A stretch of 64,000 nt of DNA from Marinibium conchae (GCF_015595035.1 NZ_JADNRN010000001.1:1364001-1428000); one strand, 5' to 3'. Shown: positions 20,704-30,818, counted from the stretch's first letter. Numbers and translations: made by a program. Notes: generated by a model from the sequence alone, not told the origin.

Positions 20704-20732
20704 ATAATACGGTTTCAACCTTTGTGAGTCAA
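20704..20732 (-). promoter_or_regulatory. Promoter of the tRNA-Asp array
   Basis: On the minus strand TTGACT (20727-20732), a 17-bp spacer and TATTAT (20704-20709) precede a GC-rich discriminator (CTGCGCCGC). An A/T-rich UP-like tract (TTTTTAAAAAAG) lies upstream. A GC-rich discriminator is characteristic of stringently controlled stable-RNA promoters. Confidence 0.8.
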
Positions 20733-20826
20733 CAGCTTTTTTAAAAACATGTGTTTGTTGACGAAAAATTATACGCATTTAAGAATAATGCGAGCAGATA
20801 GATTGAAATACCCTGTTTGTAAGCGA

Positions 20827-22362
20827 CTAAGATCCACTCTTAGTCTCTTTATTAATCTGACTTTCGTCACCCTCTTCGCTGTCTTCACTCTTAACTTTAG
20901 TTAATTTCTTGCTCACGATAGTCTTTATTTTTCCGAACGAGCCAAGCGCGGCTTGTTGCATTCTTTGCATAATATAATCGTCAGGGTTGTTCCTTTTATT
21001 AATGATTAGAAACAAGCCAATTGACCCAAATAACACGATAAATAAGTTAATAGAGATAACAATCGTAATGGTATCGGCCTCACTCCAACCTGGTTCGCTT
21101 GGCTGAATAAACTCTGATACATCCAATGGCTCAGTTCTCTCAAGGCCTTCTTCAGAGACTAATTCGACTACTTCAGGCGCTTTGGTTGCGAAGGTATACT
21201 CTGGCACATCAATGATCACGTCCCGATTGTCAACTGTCTCAGCAAATGCAGTTAACTTAATACGATATTTTCCAAAGCTATCATTTGGAATCTCAATTTC
21301 CTTTATATTTGGATTGGTTTCGGTCAACGCTATTTTCTGACTCTCACCATTTGGCCGACGTATCCTGCCGTCAAGTAATAGTGAATCCAATTTAATATGT
21401 TGCGTATCAACACTCACAAAGAGACGATGCGCTGCCTCATTTGTTTCATCTACTTGCAGCTCTAACTTTATTGGATTTGGATGCAGAATCACGGTTTCAT
21501 TAACTTGCTCACGATTGTACATCGGGGTTCTGATGCTAAACGTTGGACGCCACTCCCCACTCGGAATTCCTAAATTAAATTGCCCGGTAAAAATACCATC
21601 TGCGGCTACTTCGTCGAGGCCTTCTCCATTATCTTGGAATCGTGCAATAGAACGCGAACCTAAGCCAAAATTTTCAAAGTTTGGATTGTTATTACTAACG
21701 AAGTCTATACTCAGTGTCACTACGTCACGAAATGGCGAAAAATCGACTTTTTCACCATTATTCTCGAGCACTGCAGTTTGCTTAATAATTTCACCTGAAT
21801 AAATGTTTGTCGGGATTGGCTCCGCGTTCAAAGTAATATCTGCAATTATCATTACTCTCGAACCTGGCAGGATTTGACCAACCGCTTGCCACGGCCCAGG
21901 CATTGGCTTTTTGAGAGAAATCATATCGTAGGTTTCAGTTTCGTACCAACGCAGCATATCATTACGATCATCATCTTCAAGAAACACCTTCGAACCATCG
22001 GGTCTAACCAAAACTATTGGAGATGAGCCCGCCTCTCGAAAGAATATCATGGTCACTTCCTCAACATCGTTGTCAATACGGAAGCGGTTATCAAGAAATT
22101 CAATACTATTTTGGAATTCGTTACCAAGTTCAATAATAGGTACGGTAGGTTGCTTCACTTCGCTTTCATCAACAACAGGTCTTTGTAGCAAGGAATCAAG
22201 ATCAGGGGTGCGCTCTTCCTGAGCATGTAAAGGAAGAGAGAAAAAACTAAATATAAGGATGATGAGCAGTGAGCTGGCGCATGCACGGCCCGCTCGCGAG
22301 AGGCAAGCGAGTGTTACTTTGTGGCTAAGTGCGCCAGAGTGCTTGTGATGATTTTTTTTCAA
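20827..22362 (-). CDS. TIGR03503-type envelope protein
   Basis: A 511-residue protein resembling the TIGR03503 family of uncharacterised proteins in marine gammaproteobacteria. It has a long basic N-region and a signal sequence (about residues 28-47, ending LPLHAQ). A large presumably periplasmic beta-rich part contains IIELGNEFQNSIEFLDNRF, LVRPDGSKVF, PGPWQAVGQI and ADGIFTGQF. One transmembrane helix lies near residues 435-460 (TITIVISINLFIVLFGSIG), followed by a charged cytoplasmic tail. The PGPW and DGxF segments recall extracellular Ig-like or von Willebrand-associated modules, but no enzyme motif is visible. Its first 38 bp overlap the 3' end of dnaQ, indicating translational coupling. 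Function is unknown. Confidence 0.75.
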   Translation of the reverse strand: MKKNHHKHSGALSHKVTLACLSRAGRACASSLLIILIFSFFSLPLHAQEERTPDLDSLLQRPVVDESEVKQPTVPIIELGNEFQNSIEFLDNRFRIDNDVEEVTMIFFREAGSSPIVLVRPDGSKVFLEDDDRNDMLRWYETETYDMISLKKPMPGPWQAVGQILPGSRVMIIADITLNAEPIPTNIYSGEIIKQTAVLENNGEKVDFSPFRDVVTLSIDFVSNNNPNFENFGLGSRSIARFQDNGEGLDEVAADGIFTGQFNLGIPSGEWRPTFSIRTPMYNREQVNETVILHPNPIKLELQVDETNEAAHRLFVSVDTQHIKLDSLLLDGRIRRPNGESQKIALTETNPNIKEIEIPNDSFGKYRIKLTAFAETVDNRDVIIDVPEYTFATKAPEVVELVSEEGLERTEPLDVSEFIQPSEPGWSEADTITIVISINLFIVLFGSIGLFLIINKRNNPDDYIMQRMQQAALGSFGKIKTIVSKKLTKVKSEDSEEGDESQINKETKSGS

Positions 22363-23026
22363 TTTTGTCTAAATATGCTTCATGATTACTTAGTTCATCG
22401 GCAGATGCCTTAACAACCTTTAAAGAACCAGTAAGATTTACTTTCCTTGGAGCATTTTTAGCCGCAGGGTCTGTATTATCTGACTCTGTCGCCCAATTCA
22501 TTGCTGTTTGCCCACCTGTCATCCACAGGTAAACTTCAGCTAGTATTTCGGAATCTAACAGGGCACCATGATAAGTTCGATGCGCATTATCGACACCATA
22601 AACTTTGCATAATGCATCTAAATTATTTTTTTGACCTGGGCGCATTTCTCGCGCCATAACCAAGGTATCGATAACCGAACAAATCTCGCTCGTTTTCGAT
22701 ACACTCGACTTGTTAATGGCAAATTCATGGTCCATAAAGCCAATATCAAAAGGGGCATTGTGAATGATTAATTCTGCACCTCGAATAAAGTCAATAAATG
22801 CAGGCGCTATTTCTTTAAACGACGGTTTGTCTTTTAGGAACTCATTGGTAATACCATGCACTGCAACCGCTTCCTCCTCCACTTCGCGAAAAGGATTCAC
22901 GTACTGATGGTAAGTATTTCCTGTGAGTTTCCTGTTCACCATTTCAACACAGCCAATTTCAATGATGCGGTGGCCGTCTTTGGGGTCGATTCCGGTTGTT
23001 TCTGTGTCTAATACTACTTGGCGCAT
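22325..23026 (-). CDS. dnaQ: DNA polymerase III epsilon subunit (3'-5' exonuclease)
   Basis: DnaQ is the proofreading exonuclease of the replicative polymerase core. The 233-residue protein has Exo I LDTETTGIDP (Asp7, Glu9), Exo II IIHNAPFDIGFMDHEF and Exo III HRTYHGALLDSEILAEVY, giving the full DEDDh set. The C-terminal tail after about residue 185 would bind the alpha subunit. It is divergent from rnhA with 94 bp between the starts, the same pairing as in E. coli. The 3' end overlaps the following TIGR03503 gene by 38 bp. Confidence 0.96.
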   Translation of the reverse strand: MRQVVLDTETTGIDPKDGHRIIEIGCVEMVNRKLTGNTYHQYVNPFREVEEEAVAVHGITNEFLKDKPSFKEIAPAFIDFIRGAELIIHNAPFDIGFMDHEFAINKSSVSKTSEICSVIDTLVMAREMRPGQKNNLDALCKVYGVDNAHRTYHGALLDSEILAEVYLWMTGGQTAMNWATESDNTDPAAKNAPRKVNLTGSLKVVKASADELSNHEAYLDKIEKKSSQALWRT

Positions 23027-23120
23027 ATTATTTCATCTCTTTAGGAAAAGCGGAGCATATTCGTCTGTATCCTAGTATACTGAGAAGCATCATATTCAGA
23101 CAGTCCTTAATTAAATAAAA

Positions 23121-23591
23121 ATGAAAAAACTTACAATATACACCGACGGTTCTTGTCTCGGTAATCCAGGCCCTGGTGGCTACGGCGCTCTGTTGATATT
23201 CAACAAACATAAAAAACGAATTTCTAAAGGCTTTAAACTAACGACCAATAATAGAATGGAGTTACTTGCGCCGATTGTTGCTTTAAATAGCTTAACAGAG
23301 CGATGCGACGTTGCTATTTATACCGACAGTCAATACGTCAAAAATGGTATCAACCAGTGGATCCACAACTGGAAAAAGAACGGTTGGAAAACCAAAGATA
23401 AAAAAGCCGTGAAAAACGCTGATTTATGGAAGAAGTTGGATGAAGCGGTAAACCAACATGAAGTTGAGTGGCATTGGGTTAAGGGGCATTCTGGCCAAGC
23501 TGAAAATGAAGAAGTCGACGACTTAGCCCGCGAGGCTGCATCGGGAAGTAAGCTCGATGTCGATACGGAATATGAGAAGGAAAGCAAATGA
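23121..23591 (+). CDS. rnhA: Ribonuclease HI
   Basis: RNase HI cleaves the RNA strand of RNA-DNA hybrids (R-loops, primers). The 156-residue protein has all catalytic carboxylates: Asp9 in [15 protein letters not shown], Glu in NNRMELLA, Asp in YTDSQYV and the C-terminal Asp in [11 protein letters not shown]. The [11 protein letters not shown] basic protrusion that grips the hybrid is present. Length matches E. coli (155). Its stop overlaps the rlmI start (ATGA), so the two are translationally coupled. Confidence 0.97.
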   Translation: MKKLTIYTDGSCLGNPGPGGYGALLIFNKHKKRISKGFKLTTNNRMELLAPIVALNSLTERCDVAIYTDSQYVKNGINQWIHNWKKNGWKTKDKKAVKNADLWKKLDEAVNQHEVEWHWVKGHSGQAENEEVDDLAREAASGSKLDVDTEYEKESK

Positions 23592-24769
23592 GTGCAATTA
23601 CGCTTAGGCAGGAACGAGAAAAGTCGATGCTTCGCAGGCATCCGTGGATCTTTGAAGGCGCAATAGAAAAAGCGGAAGGCACTCTTCGTTCGGGAGAAAC
23701 GGTTGACGTACTAGCTCATGACGGTACATGGTTAGCAAAAGCGGCATATTCCCCTTCTTCTCAAATTCGTGCCCGTGTGTGGTCATTTGAGCGCGATGAA
23801 GTGATAGATAACAGCTTTTTTAAACGCAAAATGCAGCAGGCACTTGGGCGCAAGCAGCATATTCTTGAAAAACACAATACCAACGCCTATCGTCTCATCG
23901 CTGCCGAGGCTGATGGCCTGCCAGGCATTACTATCGATGTCTATGCTGATGTTGTTGTTGTGCAATTATTAAGTGCTGGCGCTGAGAAACACCGAAAGAA
24001 AATCACATGGGCAATTGAACAACTTTATCCCACCGCGGTTATTCATGAACGTTCCGATTTAGACGTGCGTAAGAAAGAAGGCCTAGAGCCACTGGTACAA
24101 ACGCTCAAGGGGGATTTGCCCGACTCTGTTGTTATTAGGGAGAACGGGATCAGCATTATTGTCGATCTAATCAACGGCCACAAAACTGGTTTTTATCTCG
24201 ACCAACGAGAAAACAGACGAATTGCCGGTAGCTATTGCAAAGACAAACATGTACTAAACTGCTTCAGCTTCAGCGGTACTTTTGGTCTTTATGCTATGAA
24301 TGCTGGCGCTAAGAGCGTTGTAAACGTAGATGCCTCATCATCTGCATTAGCCTTAAGCAAGGATATACTTGCCCTTAATAAGCTCGACAGCACAAAGGTG
24401 TCGCATTTAAAAAGGGATGTATTTGAGTTATTAAGAGAATATAAGGAAGCTGACAAACGCTTTGACGTTATTATACTCGACCCGCCGAAGTTTGTTGATA
24501 GCAAACACAATTTGAATAAAGCGGCTCGCGGATATAAAGATATTAATAGATTGGCTTTATCATTGTTGAATGAAAATGGTATTTTGTTGAGCTTTAGTTG
24601 TTCTGGCTTAATGCCACAAGACTTGTTTCAGAAAATTGTGGCCGATGCCGCACTAGATGCGCATAAAGATGTTTATTTCACCCAACGAATGAGTCAGAGC
24701 GAAGACCATCCAGTGAGTGGTAACTTTCCTGAAGGATACTATCTAAAAGGCTTAGTTTGCTCGGTGTAA
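23588..24769 (+). CDS. rlmI: 23S rRNA m5C1962 methyltransferase RlmI
   Basis: RlmI methylates cytosine 1962 of 23S rRNA using S-adenosylmethionine. The 393-residue protein has an N-terminal PUA domain (about residues 1-75, [14 protein letters not shown] then [11 protein letters not shown]). A central linker is followed by a Rossmann methyltransferase domain. SAM-binding motif I is [20 protein letters not shown]. Motif IV is ILDPPKF, and the catalytic cysteine lies in [24 protein letters not shown] is a family hallmark. It overlaps rnhA by 4 bp and is convergent with a PilZ gene 10 bp away. Confidence 0.93.
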   Translation: MSAITLRQEREKSMLRRHPWIFEGAIEKAEGTLRSGETVDVLAHDGTWLAKAAYSPSSQIRARVWSFERDEVIDNSFFKRKMQQALGRKQHILEKHNTNAYRLIAAEADGLPGITIDVYADVVVVQLLSAGAEKHRKKITWAIEQLYPTAVIHERSDLDVRKKEGLEPLVQTLKGDLPDSVVIRENGISIIVDLINGHKTGFYLDQRENRRIAGSYCKDKHVLNCFSFSGTFGLYAMNAGAKSVVNVDASSSALALSKDILALNKLDSTKVSHLKRDVFELLREYKEADKRFDVIILDPPKFVDSKHNLNKAARGYKDINRLALSLLNENGILLSFSCSGLMPQDLFQKIVADAALDAHKDVYFTQRMSQSEDHPVSGNFPEGYYLKGLVCSV

Positions 24770-24779
24770 TGAGATGAAA

Positions 24780-25082
24780 CTACTTCATCTCACTTATTTC
24801 TACACCAACCAGACAGGCGTTGTCGCCTTCTGGCTCGCAACGAAGTACTTTTGCTTTTGCATTAAGCGATGGGATTTGATCATTATTAGATTCGATAGCC
24901 ACCTCTAGCAAAGTCCCTATTTCCATAGAGGCCTCCTCTATTTCAAGCGACATACCGGTTGCACTAATATCTTTGCATATTGCCGCAGTTTTACGCTGCG
25001 TGGGGTCGTCAAGTAGAGTCAGCTCACAAGGTGAGTTGATCATCATTCGGTAAAAATTGCGTTTGTCGTCATAGCCTAACAT
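24780..25082 (-). CDS. Single-domain PilZ protein
   Basis: This is a 100-residue stand-alone PilZ domain, expected to bind cyclic di-GMP. The RxxxR motif is RNFYR near residue 8, and the second motif (D/N)xSxxG appears as DISATGMSLE near residue 41, so both ligand-binding motifs are intact. No other domain or membrane segment is present, so it would act as a small c-di-GMP-dependent adaptor. Its partner cannot be inferred, since the neighbours rlmI (convergent) and hrpA (upstream, 111 bp away) are unrelated housekeeping genes. Confidence 0.85.
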   Translation of the reverse strand: MLGYDDKRNFYRMMINSPCELTLLDDPTQRKTAAICKDISATGMSLEIEEASMEIGTLLEVAIESNNDQIPSLNAKAKVLRCEPEGDNACLVGVEISEMK

Positions 25083-25193
25083 TAAATACTCCAGACTCTT
25101 TTTGTTATTGCAAACCGAGTGAGAGCTACTTGTTGATTTTTACTCTCGCTTTATCCTTTATATTGCTCTGAGAATCAGATGTCAACTGCTAGG

Positions 25194-28100
25194 CTACAAT
25201 TCTGACAAGTTATTAGCTATTCGTTTAAGAGATATTGGCCTATTTGTTCCCAATTGTTGGGCAAATAAAGACACCTTAAATTCCTCTATCATCCACTTGA
25301 TCTCATGTAAGTCATCTGGATATTCACCTAGCTTTTTATATTTACTCTCCACTTCGTCAAAACGAGACTGCGCTTTGTCCACTTCAATTTGATTCATTCT
25401 ATCGCGATTAGGATCTACTTTAAGTTTTTCGAAGCGTTGGCTAAGGGCTTGTACATACCGATTCCAATCGTCCAAGCGTGTATTTCCAAAATCAAAAACA
25501 AAACCTTTATACACAAGCCGATTTAACTGTGTCTTTATTGCAGCAATGTTGCTCAATAAGTTTACGGGAATATTCCCTTTGCATTGCTTCTGTATATGGT
25601 GAGCTGTCGTCATACCCTTTTCAATTTTAAACGCAATGTCGAGAGCTTGATCGTTAATGTTAGCTCGAACGAGCTCACATACGGCATTAAAATCATCCTT
25701 AGTACGAATAGTCCGTTTGTTGTCATTTTCATAGGCTCGCACTAATGCATCTATTGCTGCGAGAATAATATCATCGATCAACACCGACACCTGACCAAAC
25801 GGTGTAAAATACAAGCTCAACTTGGCCTTATTAGGTAATTTTTGCTGCAAATACTTCACGGGCGATGGAACGGTATTTCTAACAAGTTGATAAACACCCA
25901 AACGATGTTGTTTCTCTGCTTCATCAGCATTGTCTAGCAACACAATGTCAACTTTGTTCTGACGCTTCTGCAGGGCTGGATAGGCTTTTATCTGGTAGCC
26001 AGCATGTTGCTGTTCAAAAGATCGTGGAAGCGCATCGAAATCCCAATTCGTTAAGTCTTGACGCTCCAGTTCGGGGCTTGCAACTTTCTCGATTGTTTCT
26101 TTTACTTTAGCTTTTAACTTATTTTGTAAAGCAAGTAAGTCTTTCCCGCTCTTTTGTACTTTTCCATTTTCATCAACAATGGAAAATGTCATTTGAAGAT
26201 GATTGGGCAGTTCACTACTATTAAAGTCTTCTTCTGACAAACGAACACCGGTCATTTTGAATAACTTATCCGCCACTGCACTTATAATCGTTTGCGGTGC
26301 GCCATTGTTGTCGATAGGTTGAATCTCGGCTAAACAAGCGTCTGCGAAGTTTGGTGCTGGCACAAAGTTCCGCCTTAAACGCTTCGGCAAGCCTTTGATA
26401 ATAGCAACGACAAGCTCATGCTGGAAACCAGGCACCAACCAGTCGAAACCAATATTGTTAACTTGATTCAATAAAGCCAAGGGAATATTCACATTCACAC
26501 CGTCACTCGGGGAGTTCGGTTCAAAAACATAAGTCAAGGGAAGGCGCATATTGCCTTGCTTCCATTCGTCGGGGAAATCCCGTTGATTGATCGACGATGT
26601 ATCTCTCTTTAGCAAAGAATCAAGGTCGACATCTAATAAACGAGGTTGTTTTTCTACGGTTATTCGCCACCACTTTTTGAAACTCACTTCATTGCATACA
26701 TCCTCAGGAAGTTTTGTTGCATAGAATTCACATAAGTCATCTTCATCTGCTAATAAATCCCTGCGTCGTGACTTATGCTCTAAATCTTCGACCTGAGCAA
26801 TCAAGCCTTGATTCTTTCTCAAAAATGCGTATTGCATTCTTGTATCGCCGTTTACTAATGCTTCCCTGATAAAGAGCTCTCTACACAGAGCTGTGTCAAT
26901 CGAAGAATAATTCACTAGGCGCCGAGAGACTATAGGCAAACCATATAGATTTACCGTCATGTAAGCCATTACCGCGCCTTTGTTTTTACTCCAATGTGGC
27001 TCAGCAAATTGTTTATTTACGAGGTGGGTGGAAAGCTCTTCTAAACACTTAACATCAATTTTTGCTACTTGCCGAGCATATAGCTTTGACGTTTCAACTA
27101 ATTCAGCCGCCATTAACCATTTCGGACTGGCTTTAAAAACACCAGAGCCAGGAAAAATATAGAAGCGAGTATTACGTGCTCCTAAATATTCTCTGTTCTT
27201 ATCTTTCATGCCAACTTGAGATAACAATCCCGAGGCGATGCTAGTGTGAATATTCTCATATTTTGCATCGCCACTGTTGAGCCTGTAACCAACTTCTACG
27301 AGCGACTTTTTCATTTGACTGACAATGTCTTGCCATTCTCGCATTCGCAAGTAATGAATATAGTTTTGCTTGCACCACTTGCGTACTTGGCTGTTTGATA
27401 AATTTTGCTGTTGTTCTCCAAACACTTTCCATAGGTTCAACAAGGAAATAAAATCGGAATCAGCGTCAGCAAATGCCTGATGCTTTTCATCCGCCGCTTG
27501 TTTTTTGTCTTGAGGTCTTTCACGTGGGTCTTGAACACTTAAGCCAGCGGTGATGACCATAACTTCTTTGGCACAATCACGCTGCGCAGCCTCAATAACC
27601 ATCTTGGCATATCGAGGGTCCACTGGAAGTCGAGCAATCTTCCGTCCCACTTGAGTTAACTTTATCTTCCCAGCTTGCCTGGTGATTGCCTGAATCTCCT
27701 CTAAAAGCTTCATACCATCATTAATATTTTTATCATCTGGCGGCTGAACAAAAGGAAACTCGCTCACATTACCAAGCCCTAAGGAAAGCATTTGCAAGAT
27801 AACTGAAGACAAATGCGTTCTGACTATTTCAGGATCCGTAAACTCGGGTCTTGATAAAAAATCTTGCTCGGAATAAAGGCGAATACAAATACCATTTGAA
27901 ACCCTTCCACATCGCCCGGCTCTCTGATTCGCAGAGGCCTGGGAAATAGCTTCAATTGGCAGACGCTGTACTTTGCTGCGGTAACTGTAGCGCGACATTC
28001 TGGCTAAGCCAGGGTCAATAACGTACTTGATTCCTGGCACAGTGAGCGAAGTCTCTGCCACGTTTGTTGCCAAGACGATACGCCTACCAGAGTGTGCTTG

Positions 28101-29102
28101 AAAAATTCGGTTTTGCTCTGATGCCGACAGACGAGCATACAGAGGCACAATTTCAGTATTCCTATAGTGTTGTTTTTGCAATATATCTTGGGTATCTCTA
28201 ATATCTCTTTCGCCACTTAAAAAGACCAATATATCACCAGGCTTTTCGCGCATTAATTCATCTACGGCATGAACAATCGCCTCACTTTGGTCAGCAACAT
28301 CGCCACTTGTTTCATTGAGGCCTTCACTCGCACTATTCGGTTCATGATAACGGATTTCCACAGGATAGGTGCGCCCACTCACCTGTATGATAGGAGCATT
28401 ATCAAAATGCGAGGAAAAGCGTTCAGGGTCGATAGTTGCCGAAGTAATTATCAGTTTTAGATCTTTTCGTTTCGGCAATAACTGCTTGAAATAACCCAAA
28501 AGAAAATCAATATTGAGACTTCTTTCGTGAGCTTCATCAATGATGATTGTGTCGTACTGTTGTAGAAATCTATCTTGCTGAATTTCCGCTAGTAGAATTC
28601 CGTCGGTCATTAGTTTTACATGACTGGTTTTACTTACGTTATCTGAGAAACGGATTTTAAAACCAACCGACTCACCCAATTCGCACTCTAGTTCTTCAGC
28701 AATACGATTAGCGACACTTCGAGCTGCAAGACGCCTCGGTTGTGTGTGCCCGATAAATCCATCAACGCCCCGCCCTAACTCCAAACACATTTTGGGAATT
28801 TGTGTTGTTTTTCCTGAGCCCGTTTCGCCAGCAATTATCACCACCTGGTTATGTTCTATGGCTTGCTTTATATCCTCGCGTTTGTTGGATACAGGAAGAT
28901 CGGGATAGCTAATTTTAGGAACACTATCGAGCCTATGTCGACGCTCTGTTTGTGACGCATCAATCTTATGAAGAAGTGTTTCAAATGCCGCAAGTTTCTC
29001 GTCACCGCCGGCCAGAGAGCTGATTTTTTGATATTGTTTGTGTAAATGGAAGCGGTCTTTAAGGAGACAACGTTCCAGAGCGTCATTTATTTTAAACTGC
29101 AT
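25194..29102 (-). CDS. hrpA: ATP-dependent RNA helicase HrpA
   Basis: HrpA is a DEAH-box 3'-5' RNA helicase; in E. coli it rescues collided or stalled ribosomes. The 1302-residue protein is the usual size. It has Walker A GETGSGKTTQIPK (about residue 92), motif II DEAH in IIIDEAHERSLNIDF, SAT in IITSATID and motif VI QRAGRCGRV. Helicase-associated and OB-fold (DUF1605) regions follow around residues 430-650, with the long DUF3418 C-terminal domain after about 700. The gene stands alone, with short intergenic gaps on both sides. Confidence 0.96.
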   Translation of the reverse strand: MQFKINDALERCLLKDRFHLHKQYQKISSLAGGDEKLAAFETLLHKIDASQTERRHRLDSVPKISYPDLPVSNKREDIKQAIEHNQVVIIAGETGSGKTTQIPKMCLELGRGVDGFIGHTQPRRLAARSVANRIAEELECELGESVGFKIRFSDNVSKTSHVKLMTDGILLAEIQQDRFLQQYDTIIIDEAHERSLNIDFLLGYFKQLLPKRKDLKLIITSATIDPERFSSHFDNAPIIQVSGRTYPVEIRYHEPNSASEGLNETSGDVADQSEAIVHAVDELMREKPGDILVFLSGERDIRDTQDILQKQHYRNTEIVPLYARLSASEQNRIFQAHSGRRIVLATNVAETSLTVPGIKYVIDPGLARMSRYSYRSKVQRLPIEAISQASANQRAGRCGRVSNGICIRLYSEQDFLSRPEFTDPEIVRTHLSSVILQMLSLGLGNVSEFPFVQPPDDKNINDGMKLLEEIQAITRQAGKIKLTQVGRKIARLPVDPRYAKMVIEAAQRDCAKEVMVITAGLSVQDPRERPQDKKQAADEKHQAFADADSDFISLLNLWKVFGEQQQNLSNSQVRKWCKQNYIHYLRMREWQDIVSQMKKSLVEVGYRLNSGDAKYENIHTSIASGLLSQVGMKDKNREYLGARNTRFYIFPGSGVFKASPKWLMAAELVETSKLYARQVAKIDVKCLEELSTHLVNKQFAEPHWSKNKGAVMAYMTVNLYGLPIVSRRLVNYSSIDTALCRELFIREALVNGDTRMQYAFLRKNQGLIAQVEDLEHKSRRRDLLADEDDLCEFYATKLPEDVCNEVSFKKWWRITVEKQPRLLDVDLDSLLKRDTSSINQRDFPDEWKQGNMRLPLTYVFEPNSPSDGVNVNIPLALLNQVNNIGFDWLVPGFQHELVVAIIKGLPKRLRRNFVPAPNFADACLAEIQPIDNNGAPQTIISAVADKLFKMTGVRLSEEDFNSSELPNHLQMTFSIVDENGKVQKSGKDLLALQNKLKAKVKETIEKVASPELERQDLTNWDFDALPRSFEQQHAGYQIKAYPALQKRQNKVDIVLLDNADEAEKQHRLGVYQLVRNTVPSPVKYLQQKLPNKAKLSLYFTPFGQVSVLIDDIILAAIDALVRAYENDNKRTIRTKDDFNAVCELVRANINDQALDIAFKIEKGMTTAHHIQKQCKGNIPVNLLSNIAAIKTQLNRLVYKGFVFDFGNTRLDDWNRYVQALSQRFEKLKVDPNRDRMNQIEVDKAQSRFDEVESKYKKLGEYPDDLHEIKWMIEEFKVSLFAQQLGTNRPISLKRIANNLSEL

Positions 29103-29285
29103 AGGATTATATCGGTTTGTTTTGATTATTTTAGATGAATTACAACAGTGGCAGTGCTTACGCGAAAATAAGGCTATTTGACCAAATCTACTATAAAAAA
29201 CCTTTTATCTGTTTCGTTGATGACCGCATTTTACAGCCACCAACAATCGATAACGTAATTTTTCGTTATAATAGCACTTTGTTTG

Positions 29286-30332
29286 CTAATCGTTGCCATA
29301 AATACCGATATAAACGTCACCTTTTGTGTCAATACTGGCTCGATACATGCCTTCAGTATTAAAGGGCATGGCAATATTTCCTTGAGCGTCGATAGCGATG
29401 ACGCCGCCGGTCCCCCCTGCATCTTTCAATACGCCGTTTATCACTTTAGAAGCCGCATCTTCAATACTCAGTTGCTGATATTCAACGCGGGCACAAATGT
29501 CAGCGGCAACATTATAACGGATAAAGAATTCTCCGTGTCCTGTGCTAGATACCGCGCAGCTGTTGTTGTCGGCGAAAGTGCCTGCCCCGATAATAGGAGA
29601 ATCGCCTACACGGCCATATCGCTTTGCCGTCATACCTCCCGTCGAAGTTCCTGCCACCAGATTTCCGTTTTTATCCAATACAACAACACCAACCGTGCCG
29701 TATTTATAATCGATGTTGTGTGGAGCGCTATAAAAAGCTTGTTCATCCTTGAGTATTTCTTTCTTAGCTTTCTTTAAGGCGTCTAGGCGACGCGAAGAAT
29801 TAAAATAGCGATTATCAACTTTTTCTAAGCCCTTTGCGAATGCGAAGCTTTCCGCCCCCTCACCTGATAGTAGTACATGCACCGACTCCGTTCTAACGAG
29901 GTTTGCAGCAGCAATAGGACTTCTAATTGTTTTCACTCCAGCTACAGCACCTGCAGAACGATCCGCACCATGCATAATAGAAGCGTCGAGCTCATGTTCT
30001 TCATCAAAAGTATATACCGCACCCACTCCAGCGTTGAACAATACGGAATCTTCCATTAACTGAATAGCCTTAATGACCGCAACTGTGCCATCCTCACCAC
30101 TCTTTAATACTTCATAACCTGCTTTCAATGCCTTTTCCAGAATTTCTCGGTATGCCGCCTCTTGAGCGGGTGACAAATTAGCTTTAGAAATTGTTCCTGC
30201 TCCGCCATGAATGGCGATGGCGATGTTATTGCTCGTCGTAGCTTGCTCGTCATCAGCCTTGACGAAGGGTGCAAAACTGAATACGTGGAGCATTATGAGT
30301 GTGCTAGCGAAAGTACTAAGAAAAGTGTGCAT
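29286..30332 (-). CDS. Exported isoaspartyl peptidase / Ntn-type L-asparaginase
   Basis: Plant-type (type III) asparaginases are N-terminal nucleophile hydrolases that self-cleave into two chains and act on isoaspartyl dipeptides and asparagine. The 348-residue protein has IAIHGGAGTI near residue 38 and the autocleavage site at Thr213 in KYGTVGVVVLD. TSTGGMTAKRYGRVGDSPIIGAGT contains the substrate-binding residues, and GHGEFFIR follows. An N-terminal signal peptide (about residues 1-26, hydrophobic with cleavage near VKA) suggests export to the periplasm, whereas E. coli IaaA is cytoplasmic. It lies 183 bp upstream of hrpA on the same strand. Confidence 0.9.
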   Translation of the reverse strand: MHTFLSTFASTLIMLHVFSFAPFVKADDEQATTSNNIAIAIHGGAGTISKANLSPAQEAAYREILEKALKAGYEVLKSGEDGTVAVIKAIQLMEDSVLFNAGVGAVYTFDEEHELDASIMHGADRSAGAVAGVKTIRSPIAAANLVRTESVHVLLSGEGAESFAFAKGLEKVDNRYFNSSRRLDALKKAKKEILKDEQAFYSAPHNIDYKYGTVGVVVLDKNGNLVAGTSTGGMTAKRYGRVGDSPIIGAGTFADNNSCAVSSTGHGEFFIRYNVAADICARVEYQQLSIEDAASKVINGVLKDAGGTGGVIAIDAQGNIAMPFNTEGMYRASIDTKGDVYIGIYGND

Positions 30333-30563
30333 GTGTAAAACTCCCTATTTTTCTACACAGTACAAAGACTTATCGACCTTGTCTATAGCCAAGTCTTTTT
30401 GATTAATATTTAGGAGCGAGGCTAATGCGTGCGGCGCAAGCTAAAGTGCCAAGCTAAGTCTACTTATAGAGCTTCGTGTCATAGCGAGTAGAGGAGAAGC
30501 GCTGCTTTCACGTGAGTCATACGGTCACCCAACAACGTTGAAAAGAAGCGCTTCAATAGTGAT

Positions 30564-30818
30564 TTATCGGCGAGATGCTATGGACTGCCATTTGTTTAGC
30601 TCTATTTGTGGTGCAACAGCCGACATAACTTGGCTCTTGAAGGCGTCGTAGCTAGAGAATTCAAACCCGTTCGTTCCATTAAGTTCGTTGTATATCAATC
30701 TTAATTTCCTCACCGAAAAAAACGGCAGAATGGTACTATCTAAAGATGGTTGAGTTGAGGATATTCCATCATCAAGGTGGCTATTAAAGTCACTATCCAT
30801 TTTTATTACTTCACGCAT
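30564..30818 (-). CDS. Small hypothetical protein (84 aa)
   Basis: I do not recognise this protein. It has 84 residues, no signal or membrane segment, a serine/aspartate-rich N-terminal third and a more helical, mixed-charge C-terminal half (FFSVRKLRLIYNELNGTNGFEF, abbreviated here to its first part, then YDAFKSQVMSAV). The start at 30818 is supported by AGGAAG spaced 7 nt upstream; an internal Met7 is possible. It is isolated between the asparaginase gene and an AT-rich gap. Good translation signals make it a likely real gene, but it has no neighbours that hint at a role. Confidence 0.5.
   Translation of the reverse strand: MREVIKMDSDFNSHLDDGISSTQPSLDSTILPFFSVRKLRLIYNELNGTNGFEFSSYDAFKSQVMSAVAPQIELNKWQSIASRR

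Noticed and set aside
29135-29362. Plus-strand 75-aa frame between hrpA and the asparaginase gene
   Set aside because: It overlaps the asparaginase 3' end, has no ribosome-binding site and an unremarkable composition; treated as a chance frame.
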